NCBI RefSeq assembly: GCF_048571125.1
Contig: NZ_CP182343.1
Span: forward strand, 2,232,001-2,296,000
Length of the DNA: 64,000 bases
Origin: Arcobacter siniprincipis
GTDB taxonomy: Bacteria > Campylobacterota > Campylobacteria > Campylobacterales > Arcobacteraceae
Direction of reading: 5' to 3'
The notes under the pieces are model-generated. The model worked only from the letters and a program-made list of their open reading frames with translations, was not told the origin of the DNA and searched no databases. The first letter of the stretch is position 1. Each line of letters starts with the position of its first letter. The position numbers and the translations under genes were made by a program. Shown piece by piece: positions 15,281 to 24,463 of the stretch.

Positions 15281-17542
15281 ATGAGTGAGCACAAAGATTT
15301 TTTACGAGTCAAAGTTGAAGAAGACTTAAAGTCAGGCAAATACAAAGAAGTAGTTACAAGATTTCCTCCGGAGCCAAATGGATTTCCACATATAGGACAT
15401 GCTAAATCTATCTGTATAAATTTTGGTATTGCACGAGACTTTGGTGGACACTGCAACCTTAGAATGGATGATACAGATCCTACTAAAGAAGATACAAAAT
15501 ATGTTGAGGCTCTTAAAGATGCTGTAAAATGGCTTGGTTTTGAGTGGGGAGAAACAGAGTATTATACTTCTGATTATTTTTCTAAACTTTATGATTATGC
15601 TATTGAACTCATTAAAATGGGTAAAGCATATGTTGATAGTCTAGATGAAGAAGAGATAAGAGAATACAGAGGAACTGTTACACAAGCAGGGAAACGAAGT
15701 AAATATGCAAATCGTTCTATTGAAGAGAACTTAGACCTTTTTGAGAGAATGAAAAAGGGTGAGTTTAAAGATGGTGAACATATTTTAAGAGCTAAGATTG
15801 ATATGTCGGCTTCTAACATGAAAATGAGAGACCCTCTTTTATACAGAATCAGACATGCTCACCATTATAGAGCAGGAGATGAGTGGTATGTTTATCCTAT
15901 GTATGATTTTGCTCATTGTCTGTCAGATTATACAGAAGGTGTTACTCACTCTATTTGTACACTAGAATTTGAAAATAACCGTGAACTTTATGATTGGGTA
16001 CTTGATACTCTTAAATTAACCCCACCAAGACCTTACCAACACGAGTTTGCAAGACTTGGTATCAACTATACAGTTATGAGTAAAAGAAAGCTTCTAGAGC
16101 TAGTAGAAGGTAAATATGTAAGTGGTTGGGATGACCCTCGTATGCCTACAATTGCTGGATACAAAAGAAGAGGATATACACCTGAGTCTATTTTAAACTT
16201 TTGTGACCAAATAGGAATTGCAAAAGCAAACTCTATGGTAGATGTATCTCAACTTGAATTTTGTATCAGAGATGATTTAAATACAAAAGTACCAAGAGTG
16301 ATGTGTGTACTTGACCCAATAAAAGTTACCATTGAAAACTATGAAGGAAGTGAAAGCATTGAGGCTTCATACTATCCACATGATGTTCCAAAAGAGGGTT
16401 CAAGAAAAATACCTTTTTCAAAAGAACTTTATATCGAACGAGAAGATTTTTCTGAAAATCCACAAAAAGACTACAATCGTCTTACACTAGAACAACCAGT
16501 AAGATTAAGACATGCTTATATCATCACTTGTAAAGAAGTAATTAAAGATGCAAATGGAAATATTACAGAAATAAAAGCTGAGTATAATGCTGATTCTAAA
16601 AGTGGTTCAGATACAAGTGGTATCAAGGTTAAAAGTGCTATTCAATGGGTTGATGCAAAAGAGGCAAAAAAAATCGAAGTAAGACTTTATGACAGATTAT
16701 ACTCTTGCGAAGCTCCTGATGGATTAGAAGATTTAAACCCTGATTCTTTACATGTTATTAAAAATGCACTTATTGAGCCAGCTGTTATAACTGATAAAGC
16801 TGATGTTAGATTCCAATTCGAAAGACAAGGGTATTTTTATGCTGACCCAATTGATTACACAGATGAAAATCCAGTGTTTAATAAAATAGTAGGACTAAAA
16901 GACTCTTGGGCTAAAAAAACAAAAGTAGTTGAAGAGACAGTAAAAGCTGCGCCTAAACAAGAAATAAAAAATGCACAAGTGCATGGTGAAGCCCAAGCGT
17001 TAAATGAAAAAGAAAAAGCACTATTTGATAAATATACAACTGAACTTAAATTAAATAGTGAAGTTGCAAATATCTTAGCAAGAGATGAAAAGCTTTCATC
17101 ATTTTATGAAGAGGCATTATCAGAGCTGAATAGCCCTGTTGCAATAGCAAATATAGTAGCAAATGATATAGCAAAAGAGCTAAAAGAAAAAGAAATAAAT
17201 GAGTTGAAATTTACAGCAGTTCAAATAGCACAACTTATTAAAATGGTAGATGAAGAAACTATTTCAAGTAAAATTGCAAAACAAGTATTTGAAGAGATGT
17301 GTAAATCTGGGAATAATCCAACAAAAATAGTTGAAGCAAAAGGACTAGTACAAATAAGTGACCCATCAGTAATCTTACCAATTATCGATGAAATTATCTC
17401 AAAAAATCCAGACAATGTAGAGAAATTCAAAGCAGGTAATACAAAACTGTTAGGCTTCTTTGTAGGACAAGTTCTTAAAAATACTGGGGGAAAAGCAAAT
17501 CCACAAGTTGTAAATGAACTTGTAGCACAGAAGTTGAAATAA
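15281..17542 (+). CDS. glnS: Glutaminyl-tRNA synthetase with C-terminal YqeY domain
   Basis: 753 residues, about 200 more than E. coli GlnRS. The catalytic domain has PEPNGFPHIGHAKS (HIGH at 37-40), RMDDTDPTKED and VMSKRK (about residues 264-269, the KMSKS loop). The anticodon-binding beta barrels follow to about 550. From about 570 a YqeY/GatB-tail-like helical domain extends to the end (NSEVANILARDEKLSSFYEE; GQVLKNTGGKANPQVVNELV), which in other bacteria aids tRNA binding. AAAAGG lies 10 bases upstream. Confidence 0.95.
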   Translation: MSEHKDFLRVKVEEDLKSGKYKEVVTRFPPEPNGFPHIGHAKSICINFGIARDFGGHCNLRMDDTDPTKEDTKYVEALKDAVKWLGFEWGETEYYTSDYFSKLYDYAIELIKMGKAYVDSLDEEEIREYRGTVTQAGKRSKYANRSIEENLDLFERMKKGEFKDGEHILRAKIDMSASNMKMRDPLLYRIRHAHHYRAGDEWYVYPMYDFAHCLSDYTEGVTHSICTLEFENNRELYDWVLDTLKLTPPRPYQHEFARLGINYTVMSKRKLLELVEGKYVSGWDDPRMPTIAGYKRRGYTPESILNFCDQIGIAKANSMVDVSQLEFCIRDDLNTKVPRVMCVLDPIKVTIENYEGSESIEASYYPHDVPKEGSRKIPFSKELYIEREDFSENPQKDYNRLTLEQPVRLRHAYIITCKEVIKDANGNITEIKAEYNADSKSGSDTSGIKVKSAIQWVDAKEAKKIEVRLYDRLYSCEAPDGLEDLNPDSLHVIKNALIEPAVITDKADVRFQFERQGYFYADPIDYTDENPVFNKIVGLKDSWAKKTKVVEETVKAAPKQEIKNAQVHGEAQALNEKEKALFDKYTTELKLNSEVANILARDEKLSSFYEEALSELNSPVAIANIVANDIAKELKEKEINELKFTAVQIAQLIKMVDEETISSKIAKQVFEEMCKSGNNPTKIVEAKGLVQISDPSVILPIIDEIISKNPDNVEKFKAGNTKLLGFFVGQVLKNTGGKANPQVVNELVAQKLK

Positions 17543-17577
17543 TATAAATACCTCATCATTTTTATATGAAGCTAATT

Positions 17578-17605
17578 AGAAGTAACTATTAAGTTACTTC
17601 TTTTA
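17578..17605 (+). terminator. Terminator downstream of glnS
   Basis: Perfect 10-bp stem AGAAGTAACT / AGTTACTTCT with a 4-base loop, followed by TTTT, 36 bases after the glnS stop. Confidence 0.8.
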
Positions 17606-17627
17606 CCAAAAAACCTCACACTCAAAA

Positions 17628-17649
17628 TTGTTAAGAACATGTCAAGAAC
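17628..17649 (-). promoter_or_regulatory. Putative OmpR-type response regulator box A
   Basis: On the minus strand, two 11-base direct repeats in tandem: GTTCTTGACAT then GTTCTTAACAA, flanked by the same TATA and TTTT bases as box B at 19987. It lies 26 bases before a TATACT hexamer (17675-17680) of the small membrane peptide gene. Tandem 11-bp half-sites fit a phosphorylated OmpR-family dimer. Confidence 0.65.
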
Positions 17650-17719
17650 TATACCCTTTTTAACTTTGCAGAAATATACTAAAATTAAATTATAAGAAAA
17701 TTATTAAAAAGGAACTATC

Positions 17720-17803
17720 ATGGAATTCTTAAGAAACTTAATAATAGTAAATGTTGTAGTATTTTTAGGATTAGGATTTTTATCTAGTGCATTAGCTAGT
17801 TAA
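17720..17803 (+). CDS. 27-residue small membrane peptide
   Basis: ATG at 17720 with AAAAAGGAAC upstream and a TATACT hexamer at 17675. The peptide begins MEFLRNLIIVNVVVFLGLG and ends SSALAS; residues about 6-24 form a single hydrophobic helix. The AxA-like end could be a signal peptidase site, but the protein would then be almost entirely signal sequence, so an inner-membrane microprotein is likelier. It sits between glnS and the two-component system with a regulator-like box in front, suggesting control by that system. Function unknown. Confidence 0.62.
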   Translation: MEFLRNLIIVNVVVFLGLGFLSSALAS

Positions 17804-17806
17804 AAT

Positions 17807-19189
17807 CTAAATTTTAAATATTATTTTAAATATATTATATGAGTCTTTATGGGTATACTTTAAATCAAATCCATGAAGCTCTAATATTTTATTTACAATA
17901 TTTAGGCCCAAACCATGACCTTCTTCTTGGTTTGGCTCTCTTGTGAAAGGTTGGATGTAATATATTAAATCATTTGAAAGTTCATTTGCGATATTTTTTA
18001 CATAAATTCCATCATCACAACTTTCTATTACTATGGGAAACTCTTTAGCATATTTCAGAGCATTGCTAATCAAGTTTTTAAGGGCAATAGTTAGATAATA
18101 AAAATCTGCTTCAATATTAAAATCATTTTTAATATTGACTGTTACATTTGACTCATTTTCAATAGAGAGTTTAGATAAAGATTCTAGTATTAAAGAACTC
18201 ACTTTAAATTTACTTCTTTTTAAAACTGCAAAGTTTAGTTTTTCCCTCTGTAAAAGTTTACTTGTAAGCTTTTCAATATCATAAAAGATTGTATTTATAT
18301 CTTTTAGTATTTGATTATCTTCTTTATTTTTGATTTTTCGAAGCATGAACTTTCCCTTCGTAATTGGGGTTTTTAATTCATGACTAATATTTCGTAAAAG
18401 CTCTTCTCTTGAATATATAATATTTGCTTGTTTTTCTAAATATGAGTTTAAATTTTCGGTTATCACACTAAGCTCATTATTGCGTCCAATGTCTACTTTT
18501 ATAATTTTTTCATCATTTTTAAATAAATGTAAAACACCTTGATTTAATTTATCAAGCTTATCTTTTATCTCATTTATAATCTTTGAAGAGATGATAGAAC
18601 TAAGTAAAAACAAGACAATAAATAAAATAACTAATTCAAGTTTTATAGTATCTAAAAAGTCATCTCTTTTATTTTGAGTTTGATTTAATTTTTCTTGTAA
18701 ATATTTTATCTCTTCTTCAAGTAGTTTTTGACTATGCATATTTACTTGTTCAAACTTTTTATTAAAGGCAATAAAATCAGTATTTTTATTAAGCACTAAA
18801 GTATATAATTCTTCACTTATTGATTTTTGCATAGTCTCAAAATATGAAAAAATCAAAACTAAACTTCTTTCTTCTTCTTTTGATTCAGAATTATTTATGA
18901 TTTTAGTTTTTTGAGTACTCAAATTTTCAAAGAGTACATTTGCTTTATTGATTCGATCCTTTACTATTTGTATCTTGTCAAAGTCCGTTATAATATCAAG
19001 CACTATCCATGAATAAGAGTTACTAAACTCTTTTAGCTTTTCCATTCTTATTAATTGATCATACCTATGTTTTTGTTGAGAATTGATGCTATTTAGATTA
19101 TAAATTGTATAAAAAAACACTCCAATAATAAAAGCAACAAGCAATAAGATTAAGCAAAATGATATAAATAGTCGTTTTCTAATTGTCAT
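17807..19189 (-). CDS. Sensor histidine kinase of a two-component system
   Basis: About 460 residues from ATG 19189; a longer form would start at TTG 19207. Transmembrane helix 1 lies at about 5-27 and helix 2 at about 185-205, giving a periplasmic, largely helical sensor of about 155 residues. The H box ISHELKTPITKGKFML has the phosphoacceptor His near 269; the N box NLISNALKYAKE and G box GHGLGLNIV complete the ATPase domain. It overlaps the response regulator stop by 11 bases. The layout is like ArsS/CpxA-type kinases of Campylobacterota; the stimulus is unknown. Confidence 0.93.
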   Translation of the reverse strand: MTIRKRLFISFCLILLLVAFIIGVFFYTIYNLNSINSQQKHRYDQLIRMEKLKEFSNSYSWIVLDIITDFDKIQIVKDRINKANVLFENLSTQKTKIINNSESKEEERSLVLIFSYFETMQKSISEELYTLVLNKNTDFIAFNKKFEQVNMHSQKLLEEEIKYLQEKLNQTQNKRDDFLDTIKLELVILFIVLFLLSSIISSKIINEIKDKLDKLNQGVLHLFKNDEKIIKVDIGRNNELSVITENLNSYLEKQANIIYSREELLRNISHELKTPITKGKFMLRKIKNKEDNQILKDINTIFYDIEKLTSKLLQREKLNFAVLKRSKFKVSSLILESLSKLSIENESNVTVNIKNDFNIEADFYYLTIALKNLISNALKYAKEFPIVIESCDDGIYVKNIANELSNDLIYYIQPFTREPNQEEGHGLGLNIVNKILELHGFDLKYTHKDSYNIFKIIFKI

Positions 19190-19853
19190 AAAAAAACTTA
19201 TACCCAATACCCCAAATAGATTTTATATATTTAGGTTCCTTGGAATTATCATCAATCTTAAATCTAATATTACTAATATGAGTATCTATTGTTCTGTTTT
19301 TTGTATCATCATTAAGTGAAGTCTCTTTTACTATATCTTCTCTTGATATGATTTTATTTAAATTATTTACAAATAATAAAAAAATCTCTTTTTCAACTTT
19401 AGTAAACTCTATTTCAACATCACTTAAAAAAACGCTTGAGCTATTTAAATCAATACTTAAGTCATGTATTTTAAGAAAATCTGCTTTATTGTATCTTTTT
19501 AAGATGGCTTCAACTCTAAGAATCAGTTCCCTAGGCTCATATGGTTTTGAAAGATAATCATCTGTCCCAAGTTCAAATCCATAGATTTTGTTACCTATAT
19601 CATCCCTTGCTGTTGATATAAGAATAGGAATATTTTTTATCTCTTTTAATTTTTTAAACAAATCAAAACCATCCATAAGAGGAAGACCTAAATCAAGTAT
19701 AGCGATAGTAAAATCATCTGGTTTTTTTTTAAATGACTCCAAGGCATCTATTGGATTTGAAAAGGCACTGCATAAATAATTATATTCTTCCAAATACTCA
19801 TTTATCAAGTTTTGTAAAACTAAGTCATCTTCAACTAGTAATACTTTTTTCAT
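19179..19853 (-). CDS. OmpR-family response regulator
   Basis: 224 residues. The receiver has acidic residues in LLVEDD, phosphoacceptor Asp54 in AILDLGLPLMDG, Thr/Ser in ISTARDD and Lys in YLSKPYEP. The winged-helix DNA-binding domain covers about 125-222, with TIDTHISNIRFKIDD as the recognition helix region and IKSIWGIGYKF as the wing. AAGGTGAG lies 4 bases upstream of the ATG. The 11-bp tandem boxes on either side of this two-gene unit are candidate targets. Confidence 0.95.
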   Translation of the reverse strand: MKKVLLVEDDLVLQNLINEYLEEYNYLCSAFSNPIDALESFKKKPDDFTIAILDLGLPLMDGFDLFKKLKEIKNIPILISTARDDIGNKIYGFELGTDDYLSKPYEPRELILRVEAILKRYNKADFLKIHDLSIDLNSSSVFLSDVEIEFTKVEKEIFLLFVNNLNKIISREDIVKETSLNDDTKNRTIDTHISNIRFKIDDNSKEPKYIKSIWGIGYKFFYDN

Positions 19854-19986
19854 ATCTCACCTTTTCAATTATCATATCTTATTTGCAATATATTTTAACA
19901 AAAAAATCTAAATAATCCTCCTGTAGTTAATTCATTTTAGTCAAGTAGTTATTATATTATCAATTTGCAAAGTTACAAAGTGTATA

Positions 19987-20008
19987 GTTCTTGACAATTT
20001 CTTAACAA
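19987..20008 (+). promoter_or_regulatory. Putative OmpR-type response regulator box B
   Basis: Two 11-base direct repeats, GTTCTTGACAA then TTTCTTAACAA, preceded by TATA and followed by TTTT. Nearly identical to box A at 17628-17649. It lies in the divergent region between the response regulator gene and the DUF350 gene, so it could control both. Confidence 0.65.
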
Positions 20009-20088
20009 TTTTAATAATAAATGTTATTACAAATACCATAATAAAGCATATAGCTACTTTTAGATAAGATTTCAAAAAAGGATTTAAA

Positions 20089-20493
20089 ATGGAAATAGGA
20101 TTATTTATAGGCTTTCTTGGCTTCTTTCTTACAGCTATTATTTTAGTGATTATTTTTCTTTATTTGTATGCAGTTGTTACACCTTATGATGATTATAAAC
20201 TTATTTTTGAGGACAATAATCTAGCAGCAGCACTTGGTTTTGGTGGAGCTATTATTGGGGTTTCTATTCCTTTATATAGTGCCTTAGTTAACTCTATATC
20301 GTATATAGATTTTGCTATTTGGGGAACAGTTGCTATTTTGATTCAATTAATTTTTGCATTTATTGTAACAAGACTTGGGGGAAAATACTCTTTTAAAACA
20401 AAGATTTCTGATGGAATCATATCTGTGGGGATTTTAATGGCATTTTTATCAATCTCAATTGGACTTTTAAATGCAGGATCAATGAGTTACTAA
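20089..20493 (+). CDS. DUF350 family inner-membrane protein
   Basis: 134 residues with four predicted membrane helices (about 5-30, 47-68, 72-95, 106-130). VVTPYDDYKLIFEDNNLAAALGFGGAIIGVSIPL is the DUF350 (YjfL) signature, with the polar DDYKLI(x)5NxAAAxxxxG block between helices 1 and 2. Function unknown; DUF350 proteins are small integral membrane proteins often found next to envelope-stress or ATP-grasp genes. Promoter control by the neighbouring two-component system is likely given box B. Confidence 0.88.
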   Translation: MEIGLFIGFLGFFLTAIILVIIFLYLYAVVTPYDDYKLIFEDNNLAAALGFGGAIIGVSIPLYSALVNSISYIDFAIWGTVAILIQLIFAFIVTRLGGKYSFKTKISDGIISVGILMAFLSISIGLLNAGSMSY

Positions 20494-20541
20494 AACTCAT
20501 TGATTAACTACTCACCAAAAAGAATATTCTCTTTTTGGTGA
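20481..20541. terminator. Two hairpins between convergent DUF350 and ybbP-like genes
   Basis: AATGAGTT/AACTCATT (20481-20501) spans the DUF350 stop, and a 12-bp perfect stem TCACCAAAAAGA/TCTTTTTGGTGA (20512-20541) spans the ABC permease stop. Neither has a long T tail; together they probably stop both convergent transcripts. Confidence 0.55.
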
Positions 20542-23012
20542 ATCATTCTTGAAGTAAAAAAGCTAACAATCAAGATGGTCAAAATTGGTATAAAGAAAAA
20601 GTACAACAATAAAACATCTGGTCTAAAATCCCAATAAGACTCAAAAAGTATGTTACTTATAATATATGAACCAATACTTCCTAAAACGATTCCCAAAGAA
20701 CTTGCGCAAAATGAGATTACCCCAAATTCTATTAAAAAAGAGTTTCTGATGGTTTTATTTTTTACTCCAATCATTTTTAGTCTTAATATATTGTTTTTTT
20801 GTAAATTCATTTGATACTGAATAATAATAAAACTCATAAGAAGCCCAATAATTATGGAATAAAGACTCATATTATCAGTTATTTCTGTGACATTTTTTAC
20901 AAGGTTTGAAAAAGTCTCAAATAAACTTTTTACATCAATAACAGTCAAACTCGGGAAAAGCTCAGTCAGCTTTATCAGCATAGCAGTTGCATCATAATTC
21001 CCTGAAGAAATAGTTGCTAGTATAGTTTTAGGAGCATCATCTAAAGCACCATCTTGCAAAATCAAAAAGAAGTTTGGTACAAATTCAGTCCACTTTACGG
21101 TTCTTATATTTACTACAACTGCTTTTAATTCAAGACCTAAGATATCAAAAACAAGACGGTCACCTAATTTTATTGCTCTTCTATTTGCATATCTTTTTTC
21201 AACACTTACCTCTATTGGTTTAGAAAAATCTTTTGAGTTGTATACTCCACTAAAGTCTCGCCCTTCAACAATTTGTTCACTTTTTTTGAGCCCACTTCTA
21301 TATGAAAGATTTACTGCCCTATTTTTAAGTTCATTTTTCTCTTTTTTTAGTTCTTCGCTTCCACTTTTTTTAGAATGATTTGTAAAATCCACATCATTTA
21401 CTTTTATTATTCTCCCTCGAATCATGGGTGAAATATTTTCTAATCGTGCTCCCATATTCTCAACTTGAGTTTTTATATCTTTTATTTGCTCCTCTTTTGC
21501 ATCAATTACAAAAAACCTTGGTCTTTCATCAGCACTTTGGGTCAAAGCACTTGATAAAGATGAGCCAATCTGAGGAATAAGACTAAAAAAAGTCGTACAC
21601 AAAAGTATTGCTGTAAACAAAGTCAGAGATGTCTTCTTTTGTCTAACAATATTTTTTAAAGCCAAGGATAAAGATAGATTTTCCAAATGCCCTGAAAAAT
21701 CAAATTTTCTTAAAACTAAAGAGCCAATTGCAAAAAATAAGATGATAAGGATTAACATTGCTAAAGCAAAAAGAATACCTACATTTTTAGCAGGCGTTAC
21801 AAAATGAGATATTATTAATAAAACTGTAATAAAAGGAATAAAACTAATAATTATCTTAGAAAATGATTGCTTTGTTCTTTGAAGGAAAGGCAAAATCAAT
21901 GGTAATCCTATACTTAAACTCAAAAGTATTAATACAAGTGATGATTTTAAGAAAAAGTAATAGTCCAATGAAAAATCAAAATTGAAATCCACAAGTTTTT
22001 TGATAATAGGACCTATAAACTGTGCAGACAGACTCATAAGTGAAAAAACAATAACAGTAGATATTGTAATCAATACAAAGAGGTGCAAAATATATGTAAT
22101 ACCTAAACTTTTTTTACTAAGTCCCAAGTCGCTTAAAATAGTAATGTCTTTTTGATGCTTTCTTAAAAAACCAGAATATAGATAAATAAGTCCAACTAAA
22201 CCCAAAAAGAAAGAAACAAGTGAAACCAAAGACAAGAAATCTGTAACGAATGTCAAAACACGAAGTAATCTGTCTTTTCCATCATTGGGAGAAAGAACTC
22301 TCAAGTTTTGATCGACACTTTTTTCTAACTGATTTTCGATTTTTTCTAATTTATCATTGTCTAAATTTTCTTTAAAAACATAGTTTAATTTGTATCTAGC
22401 AGTAGAGCCAAACTGTAAGAGTTTGGTTTTTTTTAGTCCCTCTTCACTTATATAAATCTTAGGCATAAAACCACTAAAGCTTACTGTTTTTAAGGAGTCT
22501 TCTTCAATGACTTTTTTTATAATAAAACTTTCTTGACCGATTTTTAAACTATCACCTTGTTTTAAACCAAGTAAATCTAAAACCTCCTGATAAACCCAAA
22601 CTTCATTTGATTTTGGTTGGGCTTGTACTTTTGGATAAGTAGATTTATCTTTAAAAACCAATCCCCCATAATAAGGATAACCTTCATTTACCTTGACTAT
22701 TTCCATTAGCCTAGCTCTTTTTTTAGAAGCTATCATACTAACAGTTGAAATACCTTCATTAAAATCTTTTATTGCAGGAAGTTTGTTTTTGATGTCTTGT
22801 TTTTCTTGGTCACTTATAGGAAACCTTGAAGATACAACAAGGTCAGAACCTAATAAAACCTTTGCTTTTGTATCTAGCGAGTGTTCTATACTTCCTTTAA
22901 AAAACTGTAAATATGAAAGTGAGGCAATAGCTAAACAAAAGTTTAATATAAATATCAAGCTAAAAGACTTTGAACGAGCCAAAGCCTTAAAAACAAGTTC
23001 TAATACTAACAT
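20508..23012 (-). CDS. ybbP: ABC transporter permease, YbbP-like (FtsX family)
   Basis: 834 residues. The topology is one helix at 15-35, a large periplasmic domain, three to four helices at about 250-390, further helices around 390-480 including SLSLALKNIVRQKKTSLTLFT (the second FtsX/MacB module), another periplasmic domain and three C-terminal helices. This double FtsX-module layout is that of YbbP/LolC-relatives, not of importer permeases. It follows the ATPase gene with a 7-base overlap and tesA before that, matching the widespread tesA-ybbA-ybbP cluster. It likely extracts or moves a hydrophobic envelope molecule. Confidence 0.9.
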   Translation of the reverse strand: MLVLELVFKALARSKSFSLIFILNFCLAIASLSYLQFFKGSIEHSLDTKAKVLLGSDLVVSSRFPISDQEKQDIKNKLPAIKDFNEGISTVSMIASKKRARLMEIVKVNEGYPYYGGLVFKDKSTYPKVQAQPKSNEVWVYQEVLDLLGLKQGDSLKIGQESFIIKKVIEEDSLKTVSFSGFMPKIYISEEGLKKTKLLQFGSTARYKLNYVFKENLDNDKLEKIENQLEKSVDQNLRVLSPNDGKDRLLRVLTFVTDFLSLVSLVSFFLGLVGLIYLYSGFLRKHQKDITILSDLGLSKKSLGITYILHLFVLITISTVIVFSLMSLSAQFIGPIIKKLVDFNFDFSLDYYFFLKSSLVLILLSLSIGLPLILPFLQRTKQSFSKIIISFIPFITVLLIISHFVTPAKNVGILFALAMLILIILFFAIGSLVLRKFDFSGHLENLSLSLALKNIVRQKKTSLTLFTAILLCTTFFSLIPQIGSSLSSALTQSADERPRFFVIDAKEEQIKDIKTQVENMGARLENISPMIRGRIIKVNDVDFTNHSKKSGSEELKKEKNELKNRAVNLSYRSGLKKSEQIVEGRDFSGVYNSKDFSKPIEVSVEKRYANRRAIKLGDRLVFDILGLELKAVVVNIRTVKWTEFVPNFFLILQDGALDDAPKTILATISSGNYDATAMLIKLTELFPSLTVIDVKSLFETFSNLVKNVTEITDNMSLYSIIIGLLMSFIIIQYQMNLQKNNILRLKMIGVKNKTIRNSFLIEFGVISFCASSLGIVLGSIGSYIISNILFESYWDFRPDVLLLYFFFIPILTILIVSFFTSRMIHQKENILFGE

Positions 23013-23668
23013 TGAGTTAAACTTCCAGAAACTAACTCATAAGTCTTTTCACAACGAGCAGCAACATCTTTTGAGTGAGTCACTAAAATCAAAGTCATGT
23101 TGTTCTTTTTTATTAGTTCAAAAAGTATATCCATAACTGCATTGCCAGTCTCATCATCTAAATTTCCACTTGGTTCATCTGCTAAAATTATCTTGGGATT
23201 ATGAATAAGTGCCCTTGCAATAGCAACCCGCTGTTTTTCACCACCACTTAGTTGTGAAGGAAGATGATCTAGTCTATGAGAAAGCCCTACACTTTTTAAT
23301 AGTTCTATTGCTTTTTCTTTTGGCTTTGCAATATTACAAACTTTTGCAGGAAGCATCACATTTTCAAGGGCATTTAAATAAGAGACTAAATGAAAGTTTT
23401 GGAAAATAAACCCTATATTTGTAGCTCTAAAATCATTTAATTCACTCTCTTGTAAATCTTTATAAGAAGTAGAGTTTAAAGAAATATCACCAGAATTTGG
23501 TTTGATAATCCCTGAGATAAGAGAAAGTAGTGTTGATTTACCACTTCCAGATTTTCCCATAATAGCTACTCTTTCTTTCTCTTCCAAGTGAAAGTTTAGA
23601 TTTTCAAATATCTCAATATTTTGTGAGCCTTGGAGATATGATTTTTTTAGTGTTTTTAATTCTAACAT
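23006..23668 (-). CDS. ybbA: ABC transporter ATP-binding protein, YbbA-like (LolD/MacB family)
   Basis: 220 residues. Walker A is GKSGSGKSTLL (about 38-48), the Q-loop is FIFQNFHLV, the signature is LSGGEKQRVAIARAL and Walker B is ILADEPSGNLD, followed by the H-loop VTHS. The SGNLD after Walker B marks the LolD/MacB/FtsE group. It powers the YbbP-like permease encoded directly after it, and its start coincides with the stop of the esterase gene at 23668. Confidence 0.94.
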   Translation of the reverse strand: MLELKTLKKSYLQGSQNIEIFENLNFHLEEKERVAIMGKSGSGKSTLLSLISGIIKPNSGDISLNSTSYKDLQESELNDFRATNIGFIFQNFHLVSYLNALENVMLPAKVCNIAKPKEKAIELLKSVGLSHRLDHLPSQLSGGEKQRVAIARALIHNPKIILADEPSGNLDDETGNAVMDILFELIKKNNMTLILVTHSKDVAARCEKTYELVSGSLTQC

Positions 23669-24276
23669 TAGAGGTCTTCCTTTATAAATTCAAAAACTTT
23701 TTTTGCAATATATTTATGACCCTCAACATTTGGATGAATGCCATCTCTTTGATTAAACTCTTTTTTTCCAGCAATCCCCTCTAATAAAAAAGGCATACTT
23801 CTTAACTTGTATTTATCTTTTATTTGTTGATACATTTTTTCAAAACGCTTTGTATATTCAGGTCCATAATTAGGAGGCATAAGCATGCCTGCTAATAAAA
23901 CTTTTGCATTTGATTTTTGTGCATAGTTGATTATCTCTTCAAGATTTTTTTGACTTTGTTTCAGGTCTAAACCTCGAAGTCCATCATTTGCACCAAGAGC
24001 TAACAATATAAGAAATGGCTTCTTTTTCATATACCATTTAAGGCGAGAGAGACCATCACTTGTAGTTGAGCCACTAACTCCACCATTTATAACTGTAATA
24101 TCTTTTTTGAGTTTAGAGTGAATCATATTTTCAACAAGACTAGGAAATGCATCTTCTTTATTGACACCAAGTCCTTCTGTTAAAGAATCTCCTAAAAAAA
24201 GAATCGTATCATCTTTAGCATTGACAATTTGAAGAGTGATTAAAAATAAGATTAAAATAGTTTTTTTCATAAGCAA
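23668..24276 (-). CDS. tesA: Periplasmic GDSL esterase/lysophospholipase TesA
   Basis: 202 residues with a signal peptide (LMKKTILILFLITLQIVNA). Block I is ILFLGDSLTEGLG (nucleophile Ser in GDS), block II has NGGVSGST, block III ALGANDGLRG (Asn oxyanion), and block V DGIHPNVEGH (Asp and His of the triad). It is an SGNH hydrolase of the TesA/Apl1 type acting on thioesters, lysophospholipids or aryl esters. First gene of the tesA-ybbA-ybbP operon, suggesting that the transporter handles lipids or their breakdown products. Confidence 0.94.
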   Translation of the reverse strand: MLMKKTILILFLITLQIVNAKDDTILFLGDSLTEGLGVNKEDAFPSLVENMIHSKLKKDITVINGGVSGSTTSDGLSRLKWYMKKKPFLILLALGANDGLRGLDLKQSQKNLEEIINYAQKSNAKVLLAGMLMPPNYGPEYTKRFEKMYQQIKDKYKLRSMPFLLEGIAGKKEFNQRDGIHPNVEGHKYIAKKVFEFIKEDL

Positions 24277-24463
24277 TACTATCTAAAATCAAAAACTTTT
24301 TTATTAAAAGCAAGAAGGTTTAATAAAAATTAACATAATTTTAAGACTTAGATTAATAACAATAAAAAATCTATAAATAAAACCTTACAAGTTGTAATAT
24401 TTTTAAATATAATCATTTTTTACAGATACAATAACATAAGAAAAGAGACAAAAGGACAAAAAA

